A stretch of 28,864 bases of DNA, from contig JALKBU010000662.1 in the NCBI GenBank assembly GCA_023091735.1, positions 1 to 28,864 of the forward strand, written 5' to 3'. The translations under genes and the position numbers were made by a program. This document shows positions 1 to 10,400 of the stretch, one piece after another; within the stretch, counting starts at the first letter, position 1; every line of letters begins with the position of its first letter. The notes beneath the pieces are model-generated. The model was given only the letters and a program-made list of their open reading frames with translations, searched no databases and was not told the DNA's origin. This stretch comes from Trichomonas tenax (Eukaryota; Parabasalia; Trichomonadida; Trichomonadidae).

Positions 1-279
1 TTGATAGATATATAGACTGTGCCACTTATACCACTGGATAGACAACTATCAATATGTACATGAAAGTACTTTCAAATCGAAAAAATATTGATCAGATAAA
101 AAGTTATGAAGGTCGCGGGACTACACCTCAGAAGGAAAAATGTTGCCATAAATTTTTATCACATTTACTTCTAAGGTTATGAATGAAAACTCATATACTC
201 AATTGCCGCTATTACCTTAAGCAGTTATTTTAATATAATTGCGCTTCCATGAAAATTTCATGCATTATACAATCTCTAG
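1..279. other. AT-rich stretch with no gene seen
   Basis: No open frame with coding character is visible on either strand. The stretch lies just beyond the 3' end of the first decayed minus-strand surface-protein copy and may hold more eroded remnants of it, but I cannot align any. Confidence 0.4.
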
Positions 280-1099
280 AATTCATCTGATTTTTGCATC
301 AGATCTTTTTGATAAATTGGATATTTTGCACTGCACATTTTTGTTGAAAGAACCTTTAACAAATTAGAACTATCTGTTAATGTTATATTTGAAGTAACGA
401 AAAAAATCTCTGCTTGGCATTTTGAAATCATCAACATTACAATCTTTCAATATAAATTTTGCTGAATTAAAGATTTGCAATCATCAGTGTTTTTTGATCC
501 ATATTCAATAGTTGGAACCGTTCTGATTAAGAATTATTCAAAACATTACTTCTAGCATGGCCGAGAACAATTGTTACCATCTTATTAGAATTGAAACTAG
601 AAAAATTAAGTGAAGCAACTTCATAGAAATCATCACAACTAAAACTTGAATTGAAAGCCACTGAATTTTTAGTTACATTAGAAGAAGTCATTTTAATGGC
701 GCCGCAGTCATTTCTTATTGTATTCAATCCATTAATTGAAGAACAATAACAATCAAAATTAGCGTTTATATTAGGATTTGATTCTCTAAAATATATGTAA
801 GAAAACAAACCCTTTCTATCTGAAATTGATGAATTTGTTCCACAAAACCTTCTTTGAACAACGAATCCAAACAAATTATATCGATCTTCCATCACTGCAT
901 TTATAACATTGATCAAAAAAAAACAATTAGTGTGAAGGAATTTTGTTTCATCTTTTGTAATATCTATTGCTTCAATTTTATATTGTTGAAATGAAACCTC
1001 AAATGCACAAATAATGTCTCCTAATAAAGTTGTGTCATAATGTTTTGAGTTTTGTAAACAAGAATCGTTCGGTGTTGGTTTTCCGAAGAAATCTTCCAA
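280..1099 (-). pseudogene. Decayed trichomonad beta-helix-type surface protein, copy 1
   Basis: The longest open piece (527-1099, 190 codons) opens at a TTG directly behind an in-frame stop and has no ATG near its beginning, so it is not an intact gene. It is rich in Asn, Ser, Cys and Phe, with short segments such as CGAIKMTSSNVTKNS and SLNFSSFNSN that resemble rungs of a parallel beta-helix. Past its stop at 527 the family signal continues in other frames to about 300: first a segment like FILKDCNVDDFK, then after a frameshift VTSNITLTDSSN. These match segments in the same order in the copy at 1490-2040, which shows that both derive from one ancestral gene. Large families of this Asn/Ser/Cys-rich kind are known in trichomonad genomes as predicted surface proteins; the function is not established. 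The family assignment is inference from pattern; the stops and frameshift are seen directly. Confidence 0.55.
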
Positions 1100-1489
1100 T
1101 CCTTAAACTCACATTTTATTTTTTATGTTCTGAAAATTCTATTTAGAAAAATTTTACAGTATAACTGTAATCCTCAATTGTGCCATTTTTCAGTGCAAAT
1201 TAGTATTTTATATCCTGAAGTTCAATATCTATAGGGAAGAAATCGAAATCTTAAAATCTCGAAGAATCATAATATTTTTATTGATCCATATGAGAGCTAT
1301 CGATAAAGGTAGTATTATTTATACAGAAAAGAAGCATTCTTCCTCGATGTCATGATCTAATTCTGTTTTTAATGTTGCTCAATTTATTTCAAGATTGCTC
1401 AAGTTAAACAAAGATTTGTAAAATCTTGTGAATTAAAAAGTCTCAATAATGTTATTTTGACTTCTAAAGTTAACTTCATTCGATATTTA
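1100..1489. other. AT-rich spacer between the two surface-protein remnants
   Basis: No open frame of note is visible. It lies between the 3' end of copy 2 and the 5' end of copy 1 and has stops in all frames. It may represent eroded gene ends; nothing else is recognisable. Confidence 0.4.
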
Positions 1490-2040
1490 AACTATATTTC
1501 TCCTTTTATAAATATTTCAAATATGATTACATGAAATGCTGAATAATTATTAAATACTTCGGATTGCAGATTAACCATATCTTGATTTAATGGATAATCA
1601 GCTATGCATAGGTTGGTAGAAAGATGCAACAAGATATTATATGTTTCCGTGAATGTTATATTTGAAGTCGATACTGAACCTGCATTTGCTGGCTTAAATG
1701 AATCAATGTTGCAATTCTTAAAAACAAATCTTCCACTCTTTGTGCACATATATGGAAATCCTCTATTTTGTAGAATAACACAACTATCTAATGTTAATAT
1801 TTAGCCCCCATGTAAATCATTCCATGATATGAGGATGTCTGTGAATTACTGATAATGTTTAGGTAATAATAAAGAAAGTCACAATGCGAATGTCTAAAAC
1901 AATCCAATCTGCTCGATTCGAGAAAAAAGTTGAAAAATTTACTGTCCCAAGTCCACTTGCATCGTCAGAGCTAAAGCATGCATTATAATGTATCTTATTT
2001 TGAGTAAGATTGGATGATGCTAAATGAACACTACCATAGT
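1490..2040 (-). pseudogene. Decayed trichomonad beta-helix-type surface protein, copy 2
   Basis: Minus-strand coding remnants run from about 2040 to 1492. The upstream part reads HLASSNLTQNK and then LGTVNFSTFFSNR, parallel to MTSSNVTKNS and ASLNFSSFNSN in copy 1. A frameshift and a TAA near 1800 interrupt it. The downstream part, open to 1492 with an internal ATG at 1749, contains LTLDSCVILQNRGFPYM and FVFKNCNIDSFK, then STSNITFTETYN and LSTNLCIADYPLN. Copy 1 has the equivalent segments FILKDCNVDDFK, TSNITLTDSSN and LSTKMCSAKYP. The order is collinear, so this is a tandem paralogue, also broken. No promoter or usable start was found. Role: probably once a surface-exposed repeat protein, by family inference only. 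Confidence 0.55.
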
Positions 2041-2084
2041 CACATCATGATCAGAAGCAATGACAAACATGAAATATATCGTGG

Positions 2085-3342
2085 AATTGTTTTTCCATAA
2101 GAATATAACTGAGATTGGACAAAGAGCAATTACATTTAATGAAAATGTAATAAAAATGACTTTAGAAGATGGAATTAATCTCACAGAACTGAGTTTTCCT
2201 GGGTATACTAAAATATAAACTTTCAAGATACTGAGAATTGTTAAATCTATAATCAATCCTGTGTTTTGGAAATATGAAAATATGGTTAATGTTACATTTG
2301 AAAGTGAAAGTCATTTTATATTCCATTGGAATTCGAACTTTTGGATATGCGTCATCATAAGCTTTTATTAAATTACCTGAAGAACTTACTCAAATACAGG
2401 ATAATGCATTTCAGAACTGTATATCTTTAACAAATGTTTCCACATAAACGCATTTGTAAATTCTCCAAACTTTAGCATTATGACAATAAATCCAAATAAC
2501 TTATATTATAAGGCAGTTGATGGAGTACTAATGAAATCAAATGAAAATGAAATTATTTATATCATAGTTAATATTTGAACAGCTTTGGAATGACTGTTTT
2601 CCAACCATGTGACAATAAATCCAAACAATGCTTTATTGACTTCTAAGAATGGAGGGATATATGACGGAGGATTGATTGAACTAGTTTTGGAATCAAATGT
2701 TACAGAAATTAGATAACTTTGGATATTGCCCATCTTGTTTCAAGGAATGTAATCAATTACAAAGTGTTGTTTTGCTTCCTTTAACAAATTATGACCCTTC
2801 AGAATTTTATTGTTGTAAAAATTTAGTGAATATATCAATTAAAGGCTCTTCGATATATCAATCAAAGTATGGACTATTGTATCAATCCGATGGAAGTACA
2901 TCAATCATTTTAAGTAACACAATTGAAACAATTGGACCGAATGCAATGTTTGGACTTCCAAGATAATCTTTGCAATCGAACTCTTTTGCGAATTGTAATA
3001 ACCTTGGAGTTCTTTTTTATGGAAATGGCTCTGTAATCATTGTAGATAATGCATTTATAAATTGCATAACAATCAAAAAGATCTGACTTCATGGAAATAT
3101 GCAGTTCACAGGAGAGAATGCAGGAATCGTAGAAAAATCAATGATTATTTATTGTGATGGTCTTGTGTATCTTCTCATCATTTATCGAAAAAATTGTTAA
3201 AAAGGTTGTTGTCAAATGTTCATATCCAAATAAAACGTTTTCAAATATTTCTGTAACTTTGATCAATTGTAATGCAACATACATAAAGAATATTTCTAAA
3301 TCGAGATTTCAACAAATCGTTTCGGATGCCATGTTATTTTAA
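2085..3342 (+). pseudogene. BspA-like leucine-rich repeat protein, multiply frameshifted
   Basis: Plus-strand frames taken in turn give typical BspA/LRR_5 repeat pieces. Near 2090-2215 there is NITEIGQRAITFNENVIKM, then a stop. In another frame near 2320-2440 there is LPEELTQIQDNAFQNC, then near 2460-2580 a segment with VDGVLMKSNENEIIYI. A longer open piece at 2697-2966 carries FKECNQLQSVVLLPL, GLLYQSDGSTSIILS and IETIGPNAMF. Beyond its stop come SFANCNNLGVLFYGNG and DNAFINC. At least four frame changes or stops separate pieces that belong to one protein, so this is a pseudogene. The alternation of NAFxNC-type repeats with GVLxxKxxxxI strands is the hallmark of trichomonad BspA-like surface or secreted proteins. 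Its final stop lies two bases from the stop of the opposing BspA-like gene. Confidence 0.7.
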
Positions 3343-3344
3343 AT

Positions 3345-4259
3345 TTATTCGCACATGAAAATAAAGACTAAATATTGTGTTTTTGGAATATTAAATAATA
3401 AGCGTGGACTGTTGAAACATGGATAATTCCAAATAACATATTTGACTGGATATCCTGAAAATGTTTTCATTCGAACATCTGAAACATAAATAACAATATC
3501 TTCAGCGACAGCATTTGCAATATTATAATTTACTTTATATCTTCCATGGTAATAAATTCTGGTTAAGTTTGGTAGATTGTCAATAAATAAATTGTTAGTT
3601 ATAACTAAATCACAGAAAAAGTGGATCTCTTTAATATATAGGCATTTTCTGAACACATTAGTATCATCAAAAACTACATTGGATGGAACATAAAGTGTTT
3701 TGATTCCTGTTCCATACATTGCCAGTTTGAAAACTCTACGACACTTATTATTAATATAATATTCATCAGTATAGGATGATAATTGATACAAAATTGAAAA
3801 ATCTTTACTATACAAACAATAGCATTCATCGTGTGCAAAATATGGATTGTTTTCATTTACAATAATTTTATTGACATAATTGTTTCCTAATGCAGATTCA
3901 CCAATGCTTTTTAAGTTTGGTCCGACTCTAAACTCTTTGATTTGATTCGATGAAAAAGCATAATTTTCTAGAGAAATTACTGAATCTGGAATAACTAAAA
4001 GATCGATAGCAGCATTCATTTGGTCAAATGCTCCATGACCAATATCAGTAATTCCTTCTTCAAGAATAATTCCTCTAACGTTTGTGCATTGAAAAAATGC
4101 ATGAACTTCAATCTTTGTAACAGGATATGTTACTGAATTGTAAATTACAGATTTTACAGGAGAAATAATTTCTGGACACGTTCCACTCCTAATAACTGAT
4201 GCATAATTCTCGAATTGATATATTTTGTATGTAAGATTTCCAATAGTAACAGTTGACAA
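3345..4259 (-). CDS. BspA-like leucine-rich repeat protein with a disrupted start
   Basis: A 304-codon open frame contains several LRR_5-type repeats: GITDIGHGAFDQ, DSVISLENYAFSSNQ, NLKSIGESALGNN, a SKDFSILYQLSSY strand and a C-terminal IYVSDVRMKTFSG segment, as in trichomonad BspA-like proteins. These proteins are thought to be surface or secreted adhesion-type proteins; no signal peptide or membrane segment is visible here. The frame opens at a TTG right after a TGA, and its first in-frame ATG is at residue 81. A well-placed ATG lies at 4267-4265 but is one base out of frame. Either a one-base deletion near 4260 has broken the gene, or the sequence has an error there. The gene converges with the BspA-like pseudogene on the plus strand. 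The LRR call is confident; whether the gene still works is open. Confidence 0.65.
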   Translation of the reverse strand: MSTVTIGNLTYKIYQFENYASVIRSGTCPEIISPVKSVIYNSVTYPVTKIEVHAFFQCTNVRGIILEEGITDIGHGAFDQMNAAIDLLVIPDSVISLENYAFSSNQIKEFRVGPNLKSIGESALGNNYVNKIIVNENNPYFAHDECYCLYSKDFSILYQLSSYTDEYYINNKCRRVFKLAMYGTGIKTLYVPSNVVFDDTNVFRKCLYIKEIHFFCDLVITNNLFIDNLPNLTRIYYHGRYKVNYNIANAVAEDIVIYVSDVRMKTFSGYPVKYVIWNYPCFNSPRLLFNIPKTQYLVFIFMCE

Positions 4260-4352
4260 TCACTCATTGTTAAAAATGGCATAAAATCATTATCATAAAA
4301 TGAAAAAGTGCCCCATCTCTTGTTCGATTCATTTTACACATGCAAATCTTGA

Positions 4353-4366
4353 TTTTACGTGTCAAA
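4353..4366. promoter_or_regulatory. TTTTACGTGTCAAA element upstream of the BspA-like gene
   Basis: This 14-base element lies about 90 bases upstream of the BspA-like gene's ATG at 4267. It closely resembles elements at 19724-19738 (same orientation) and 20661-20674 (opposite orientation). A weaker relative, TTTTACACATGCAAA, sits beside it at 4332-4346. A regulatory role is inferred from recurrence only. Confidence 0.3.
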
Positions 4367-4403
4367 TAAATAGTGAATTTGTTAATAAAAATAAAATATG
4401 CTT

Positions 4404-7400
4404 TTAGTAAGAAAGTGAGCAAATCATGGCGACACCTCTCTTGATCCAGAAGGACTGAGGCTTATCGGATGGTAACTCGATTGTCAAGACATAGTTTGTG
4501 GAGTGACCTGTTGTCGAAAGTGTACCCTTTCTTGTACTAACCTTGTAAACTGGGCACTCGTAGATGCCTGTTGTTGGCTTCTTCCTGTTGCCGATTGGCT
4601 TAAGAACAATTGGTGGCATTGCTTGGAAGAGCTCCTTTGGCCTTGGATCAGCAAGGACCTTTTTAACTGGATCCCAGGAAGCACCTTCGATGAAGAGACC
4701 TGTGATGTAGATGCCTTCATCCTTTCTTGGTGGTGGATTCTCAGTGTCCATAACTTCGAATCCGAATGAAATTGTATCGACACCGATCTGGTTCTTTCTT
4801 GCGCAGTTCTGTTTGATACCTGTGAGGAAGGACTGCTGCATGAAGAAGCCGGAGATCCAGAAGACCGTTGGCGGACCGCGCTCGACCCAATCAGCGAGGA
4901 ACTTGACACGCTTCTTGAGGTCCTGCATCCAACCAGAGAGTGGCTTTGTGGATGGATAACCCTGATCGCTCCACATGACTGGAACGTGGTTATCGAACAT
5001 GGAATCACCCATTGCTTCAAGTTCACCGGACATAACGACAATACCCTTAAGAGCATTGATGATGTCTCTAAGTGACTGCTTGCAAATGACAATGAGCTTG
5101 TTGTACATTTCGCACTGCTGGACGAGCACTGTGTTCATGGAATCTTCGTACTTGATTGGATACCTCTGCTGGATGGCTGAAATATCGAATGGCTCTGGAA
5201 CTTCTCTAAGGAGATCTGTAGCAAGGCTGTTGATAACTTCTTCACGTGTCTGGCCACTGCCACCGCCGCCAGTACGAGCCTGGAGGAGAAGCAAGTTGTT
5301 GAACATTGTGAATGTTTCAGACTGCTGATATGAAACTTCAGCGTTGGCGTGAAGACCGAAGATATCTGGAGAGTCGTTGATCGGGTACTCTCTGATGCTG
5401 GCGATGTACATCTTGTGGGACTGCTCTGGGAGTGAGACGTAGCGTGGGTTCTCTGTGAACTTGTATGTGTCACTCATGACTTCTGGGTTGTAGAAGTCAC
5501 CGAGGATGGACAAAAGTGTTCTGCGATCCCAGTCATCTGTAACACGACCACCGTAGTTGATTTCACCTGTTAAGTAGGTGAGAACCTTGTATGAGACCTG
5601 GTCGTAGAGATCGAGAAACATCTTGAGTTGCTTCTGTGAGATTTCAAGATCGCCTGTTGTCCAGTCGTAGATCTGGTTGAAGCCGAGTGGACCGTACTTC
5701 CTTCTCTCTAATGTGAGAGCGTGGAAGAAGCAAAGTGAGTAGATGAGCTTGTGGTACTCGAATGGCTTGGCGCAGTCGTTGAGAGATTTATCATCGTACT
5801 GCATCATGGACCTGAGGAGGTTCTGCTTGATGCCCTTTGGCGGCTCGTTTGTCATCTTGATACCGCGCTGAAGGATGGAAACAGGGAAGTCAGCTGATGG
5901 CATGGATGTGAGCCAAAGTCTGAAGTCTCTGTTGACTTCTTCTGGCTTGATCTTCTCGATGAGGATTTCGAGTCTTGGGAGCCAAGAAACAGCCAAGTGG
6001 CAGTTTTGAAGCAAGAGCCAGTGGCCGCGGTCCATGGCTTCCGTAAGGCGCTGCTCAGCGTATTCACCCTGACCCTGGCCGAGTGACATTGAAGAAAGCT
6101 TCTTGGAGAAGTTCTTCTTCTCAGCGAACTTGACAAGATCGGAAGCTGGATCTGCACCGACAGAAAGGACGAAGATGAGTGGAGCTGTGACTGTGGAATC
6201 GTCGAATGATGAGTTGATATCGAACTGTGGAGACTCCAAGAAGGCGTCACCAAGGCGCTTCTGGATGAGGTCCTGGATAGCGTTGCCCATTGAGTCTGGT
6301 CTGAGAACTCTCAATACGAGAAGGCGCTGGAAGAGTGTGAGCTTAACCTCCCACTCGCCTGGGAACTTGCAACGAGAGGCATCTGGTGAATCGAAGATTG
6401 TCTTCCAGATGTCGATATCCTGGCAGAAGCTCTGTCTGAAGCCTTTGAAGTTCGGGAGTGTATCAAGGCTCTTGACTTCGTACCATGACTTGGATGTGAG
6501 CCACTTTGGAGCTGGGTTCTCGCCCTCTTCGATCTGTCTGATTGGACCAGCGATGAGGAATCTCAACTCTCTTGAGTCGATCTCGTTAGCACCCTGCATG
6601 ATTCTATAGCAGAGCAAGAATGCGAACATTCTCTTGTGTCTCTCGAAGAGAGATCTGCAAATGTTGTTGTAGAAGTTCTTTGTGGATGTATCAATGAGCA
6701 ATGAAAGTCTTGTCTCAAGAACATCAGAAGCTGGTGTCTGATCGATACAGAGTGAGAAGAATGAGATGTACCAGGCAAGAGAGTATTGATACATTGGATC
6801 GACATAGAACAACGTGGAAATGCAGAAGAACAAGAGTGAACCTCTGAAGGCAACCTGTCTGTATGTCTGTCTTGATGTATCGATTGTTCTCTCTGTCTCT
6901 TCGGCTTCCTTAACTTGCTGCTGAATTGTCTGTGACATAGTGTTGGACTCTGTGAGTGTTGTGATGATCTCGATATCATCCAAGAGCTTGGATGGTTCTG
7001 TCTTTTCAAGGCAGTCAAGCATCTTGGCACGAATCTCGAGCAGCTTCTTCTGGTTCTTGGAGTTCTGGATAACGAGGTTGTTTTTCATCTCTTCGAGCTC
7101 TGGACGTTCCTTAGCGACGACGAGTGCAAGCAACTGCTCTTCGAGACCAGATGGTGTGCAAGTGAAGTCGAGCAAGCAAACCTTAGCAGAAAGTTCTGGC
7201 GAGAAGTGTGGGTTCGGGAGCTGTGTTGTGATGTAGAGCCTGAATCCACGGTTATATGGAATAACTGTATCACCGATCTTGATGACATCAGCACCAGACT
7301 GCTTGTAGACCTGGTTCTGAAGAACTGGATCGAGGATTGGATCGAGTTCTTCTGGAACGTTCTCAATGAGAAGTGGACGACCGAATCTGATGGAGTTTTC

Positions 7401-10400
7401 GATGGATCTGACGAGATTATCATCAGTAAGTTTGACGATTTCCATCTGGTTATCCTTGTTGAGGTTACGGATGAATCTGTTGGCCTGGCCCTGAGGATCA
7501 ATACAGAGTGAGTATCTGCGAGACTTGGACATGATGATTGTGTTCTCAAGGGACATGTTATCTCTGGGAAGGCCGCTCAAGTTCCACTTAAGGACTTCGA
7601 CTGGATCCTGGAGTGTCTGAATGATGGATGTGCCTGGGGATGATATGATGTTGTTCTTCGATAAGAAGTCAACCCATGTTCTGATGAGGCGGGCTCTGTA
7701 CTCTGATGGGAATGGACCAGAGTATGCGACACCGGCAGCGGCAACGAGGACATCACCAGTGAGGTTCTTCTCCTGCTCGATGACAGAGTTGAGAGTTGCC
7801 TCCCATCTGCCCTTTTCACCGGAGAGGTTGTTGATGAGTGTCTCAGCGCGAGCAAGCTTAGACTTGCACTCCTCTTGTTGCTGGAGGAGGTCATCCTTCT
7901 TCGAAACGACCTGCTGGAAATCATCTCTCAACTTGGCGATCTTCTCTTCGGCAGCTCTGAGCTTAGCCATGGACTCATCGAGAGCCTTCTGAGCGACATC
8001 GAGCTGTGCTTGAGCCTGCTTGAGGGCTTCCTCCTTTGGAAGAACGGCCTTTCTGGCGTCGTGGTACTGACCCATAGCGACGACCCAGTTGAACAATGAA
8101 AGTGTAGCTTCACCGCAAGCGCCTGCCTTTTCTGGAGACCAGTTCTCGGACTTGTAAAGTGGAAGAAGCTTCTGGATAACGGAATCTGGGATGTTGTCCT
8201 TTTCTTCTTCAGTGAACTTCTCGAGCCTGTTTCTGAATCTTGGATCTGCGAGAACCTTCTGGGATGTGCCCCACCAGTTCTCGACGACTTCACCTGGAAG
8301 CTTACCTGGCTCTGTGATAACGTGCTGTCTGAGAAGGATGCAAACACCCTTCATGACATCTCTAACAGCAGGTGGTGGGTTGGTGTAAGATCTGACTGTG
8401 GAAATAGCCTTGGATGAAAGACCCTTGACACCCTCCTGAGCCTTCTCAAGCACTGGCATAATTTCTGCGAGATCCTTCTCAGCGGCATCCTTGAGTTCCT
8501 GTGTTTCTGCCTTTTTTGCCTCAGCGACCTTTGCTTCGGCTTCGACCTTAGCTCTAACCTCGTTTGTCTTCTCTTCTTCTGCAGCAATTTCAACCTTGGA
8601 TGCATCAGCATCTTTGATGAGCTGGTCGAGTGTTGGCTGGAGAGCGATAATCTTCTCCTGGAGATCCTTGACAGAAGCGTTAGCGACCTGAAGGGCGGAA
8701 AGACCTGTTTCCATGGACTGCTTGACCTTGGAGATTTCCTTCATCTTCTCAGTCTGAATTCTGTTAACGAGCTGGACGAAGTCGAGGAAGGATGTCGGTG
8801 TGACGTAGTTGTGGCGCTTCTCGTGCTGGAAGAGTTCCTTGGACATTTCGACGACAGATGTATGTGCTGTAACGCAGAAGTTGGAGCAAACGGACTGAAG
8901 CTTCTCGTTCGGGAATGTGTCTGCGAAAAACTCCTGAGCGACAGAGTAGAGAGCGTCCTTGGACCAGTCAGAGAACCAGTCGATGGATGTGCAAGTAACG
9001 AGTGATGGGAACATTCTCAGTCTACGTCTGAAGGCTTCACCGATTGGAGAAAGAGCGATGACGATGTGGAGAGCAGACTTGACACGCTGGATGAAGAGGT
9101 TGTAGATGGATGGCTTGGATAGCTGGATATCCTTCTGCTGTGCGATTGGTCTGATCTTCTCGATGATTTCTTCGATATCTTCGGGTGGGAAGATGTTCGG
9201 GACATCACCGGAGTTGAGAAGGTTGTTAAGATCTTCAAGGAATGACTCCTTAACGATCTGAGCATCGGAGACTAAGAAGACTGTTGGCTTCTCTTCGTAA
9301 CCAGCGCTCTTCATGACTGTTCTGATATCAGCAAGCCATTCGTTTGTGCCGTATGTCTTTGTGATTTCCGGCTGGATGATTGTGTACTCAGAAAGGTGGC
9401 AAGCGAGTCTTGTCAATGACTGTCTACCGGAGCCACCGACACCGAGCAAGAGTGCGTGACCTGATGGCTGTCTGATGATTCTGGAGATTCTGATGATGTG
9501 CTCGATAGCATCTGGGAACAAGACGAGGCCGAGCTTCTTTGTTGAGATTTCATCGTAATCGGCCATAGCGTTGTTGAGGATTGTTTCGAGCTTCTTCTCA
9601 TCAGTAACTTGGACGTATGGCTTCTGTTCGTTGGTTTCCTCGAAGAAGTCGCAGTACAAGAGGTTCTTTGTCTTCTTGATGTCGTCCATTGTGACCTTGA
9701 ATCTGCTTGTGAGTTCCTTGTTGAGTAACTCTGAGAAAGCATCGAGATCGAGCTTGTCGACAAGTCTATCTGCGAAGACACGTGTGCACTCGTGTGCCCA
9801 AACAGCGATGATGTCCTTGTCTGTGTCGATGTGAGCCTTGTGGAGGGACATGACACCCTGGATAACCTTGGAAACATCACGAAGGTTGAATGTGTAGTGG
9901 GATTTGGATGGAATTGGAAGCATTGTCCTTCTGACAGAGTTGTAGATGGAGATTGTTGCATCAGCAATGGAGATAGCAACTGCCTGGATTGATCTGTCGA
10001 AGATCGTCAAGTAGCTGTCAAGCATTGTCTTGAAGATCATCTGGAGTGACTCATCCTGCATTTCTGGGAAGTTGAACAGGTTGAACTGACGAGTGAATCT
10101 TGCAGTGAGGTGCTGTCTGCCACCACCTGGGTGACCGCAAGCGCAGATCATCTGGCTGTCGACGAGCTTGTGGAATTCGAGAGCCTTTCTATCATACCAA
10201 CCTCCGTGATCGAGCCACTGCCTGAGCAACTCGATTGGTGGCTGAGCGCCGTAGACTTCCTTAGCTGGCATGTTGACGTCATCGAAGAAGATGATAGCAC
10301 GCTTACGATCAAGAGGTCCGTAGACACCCTTAAGACGTCTTTCGAACTTGGCATCGATGATGTCTTGTGTCTGGTTGGCGTTTGTCTGAGCGGAGAATGC

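Noticed and set aside
2020..2256. Minus-strand frame of 78 hydrophobic codons
   Set aside because: It is antisense to BspA-like repeat sequence on the plus strand, which explains its composition.
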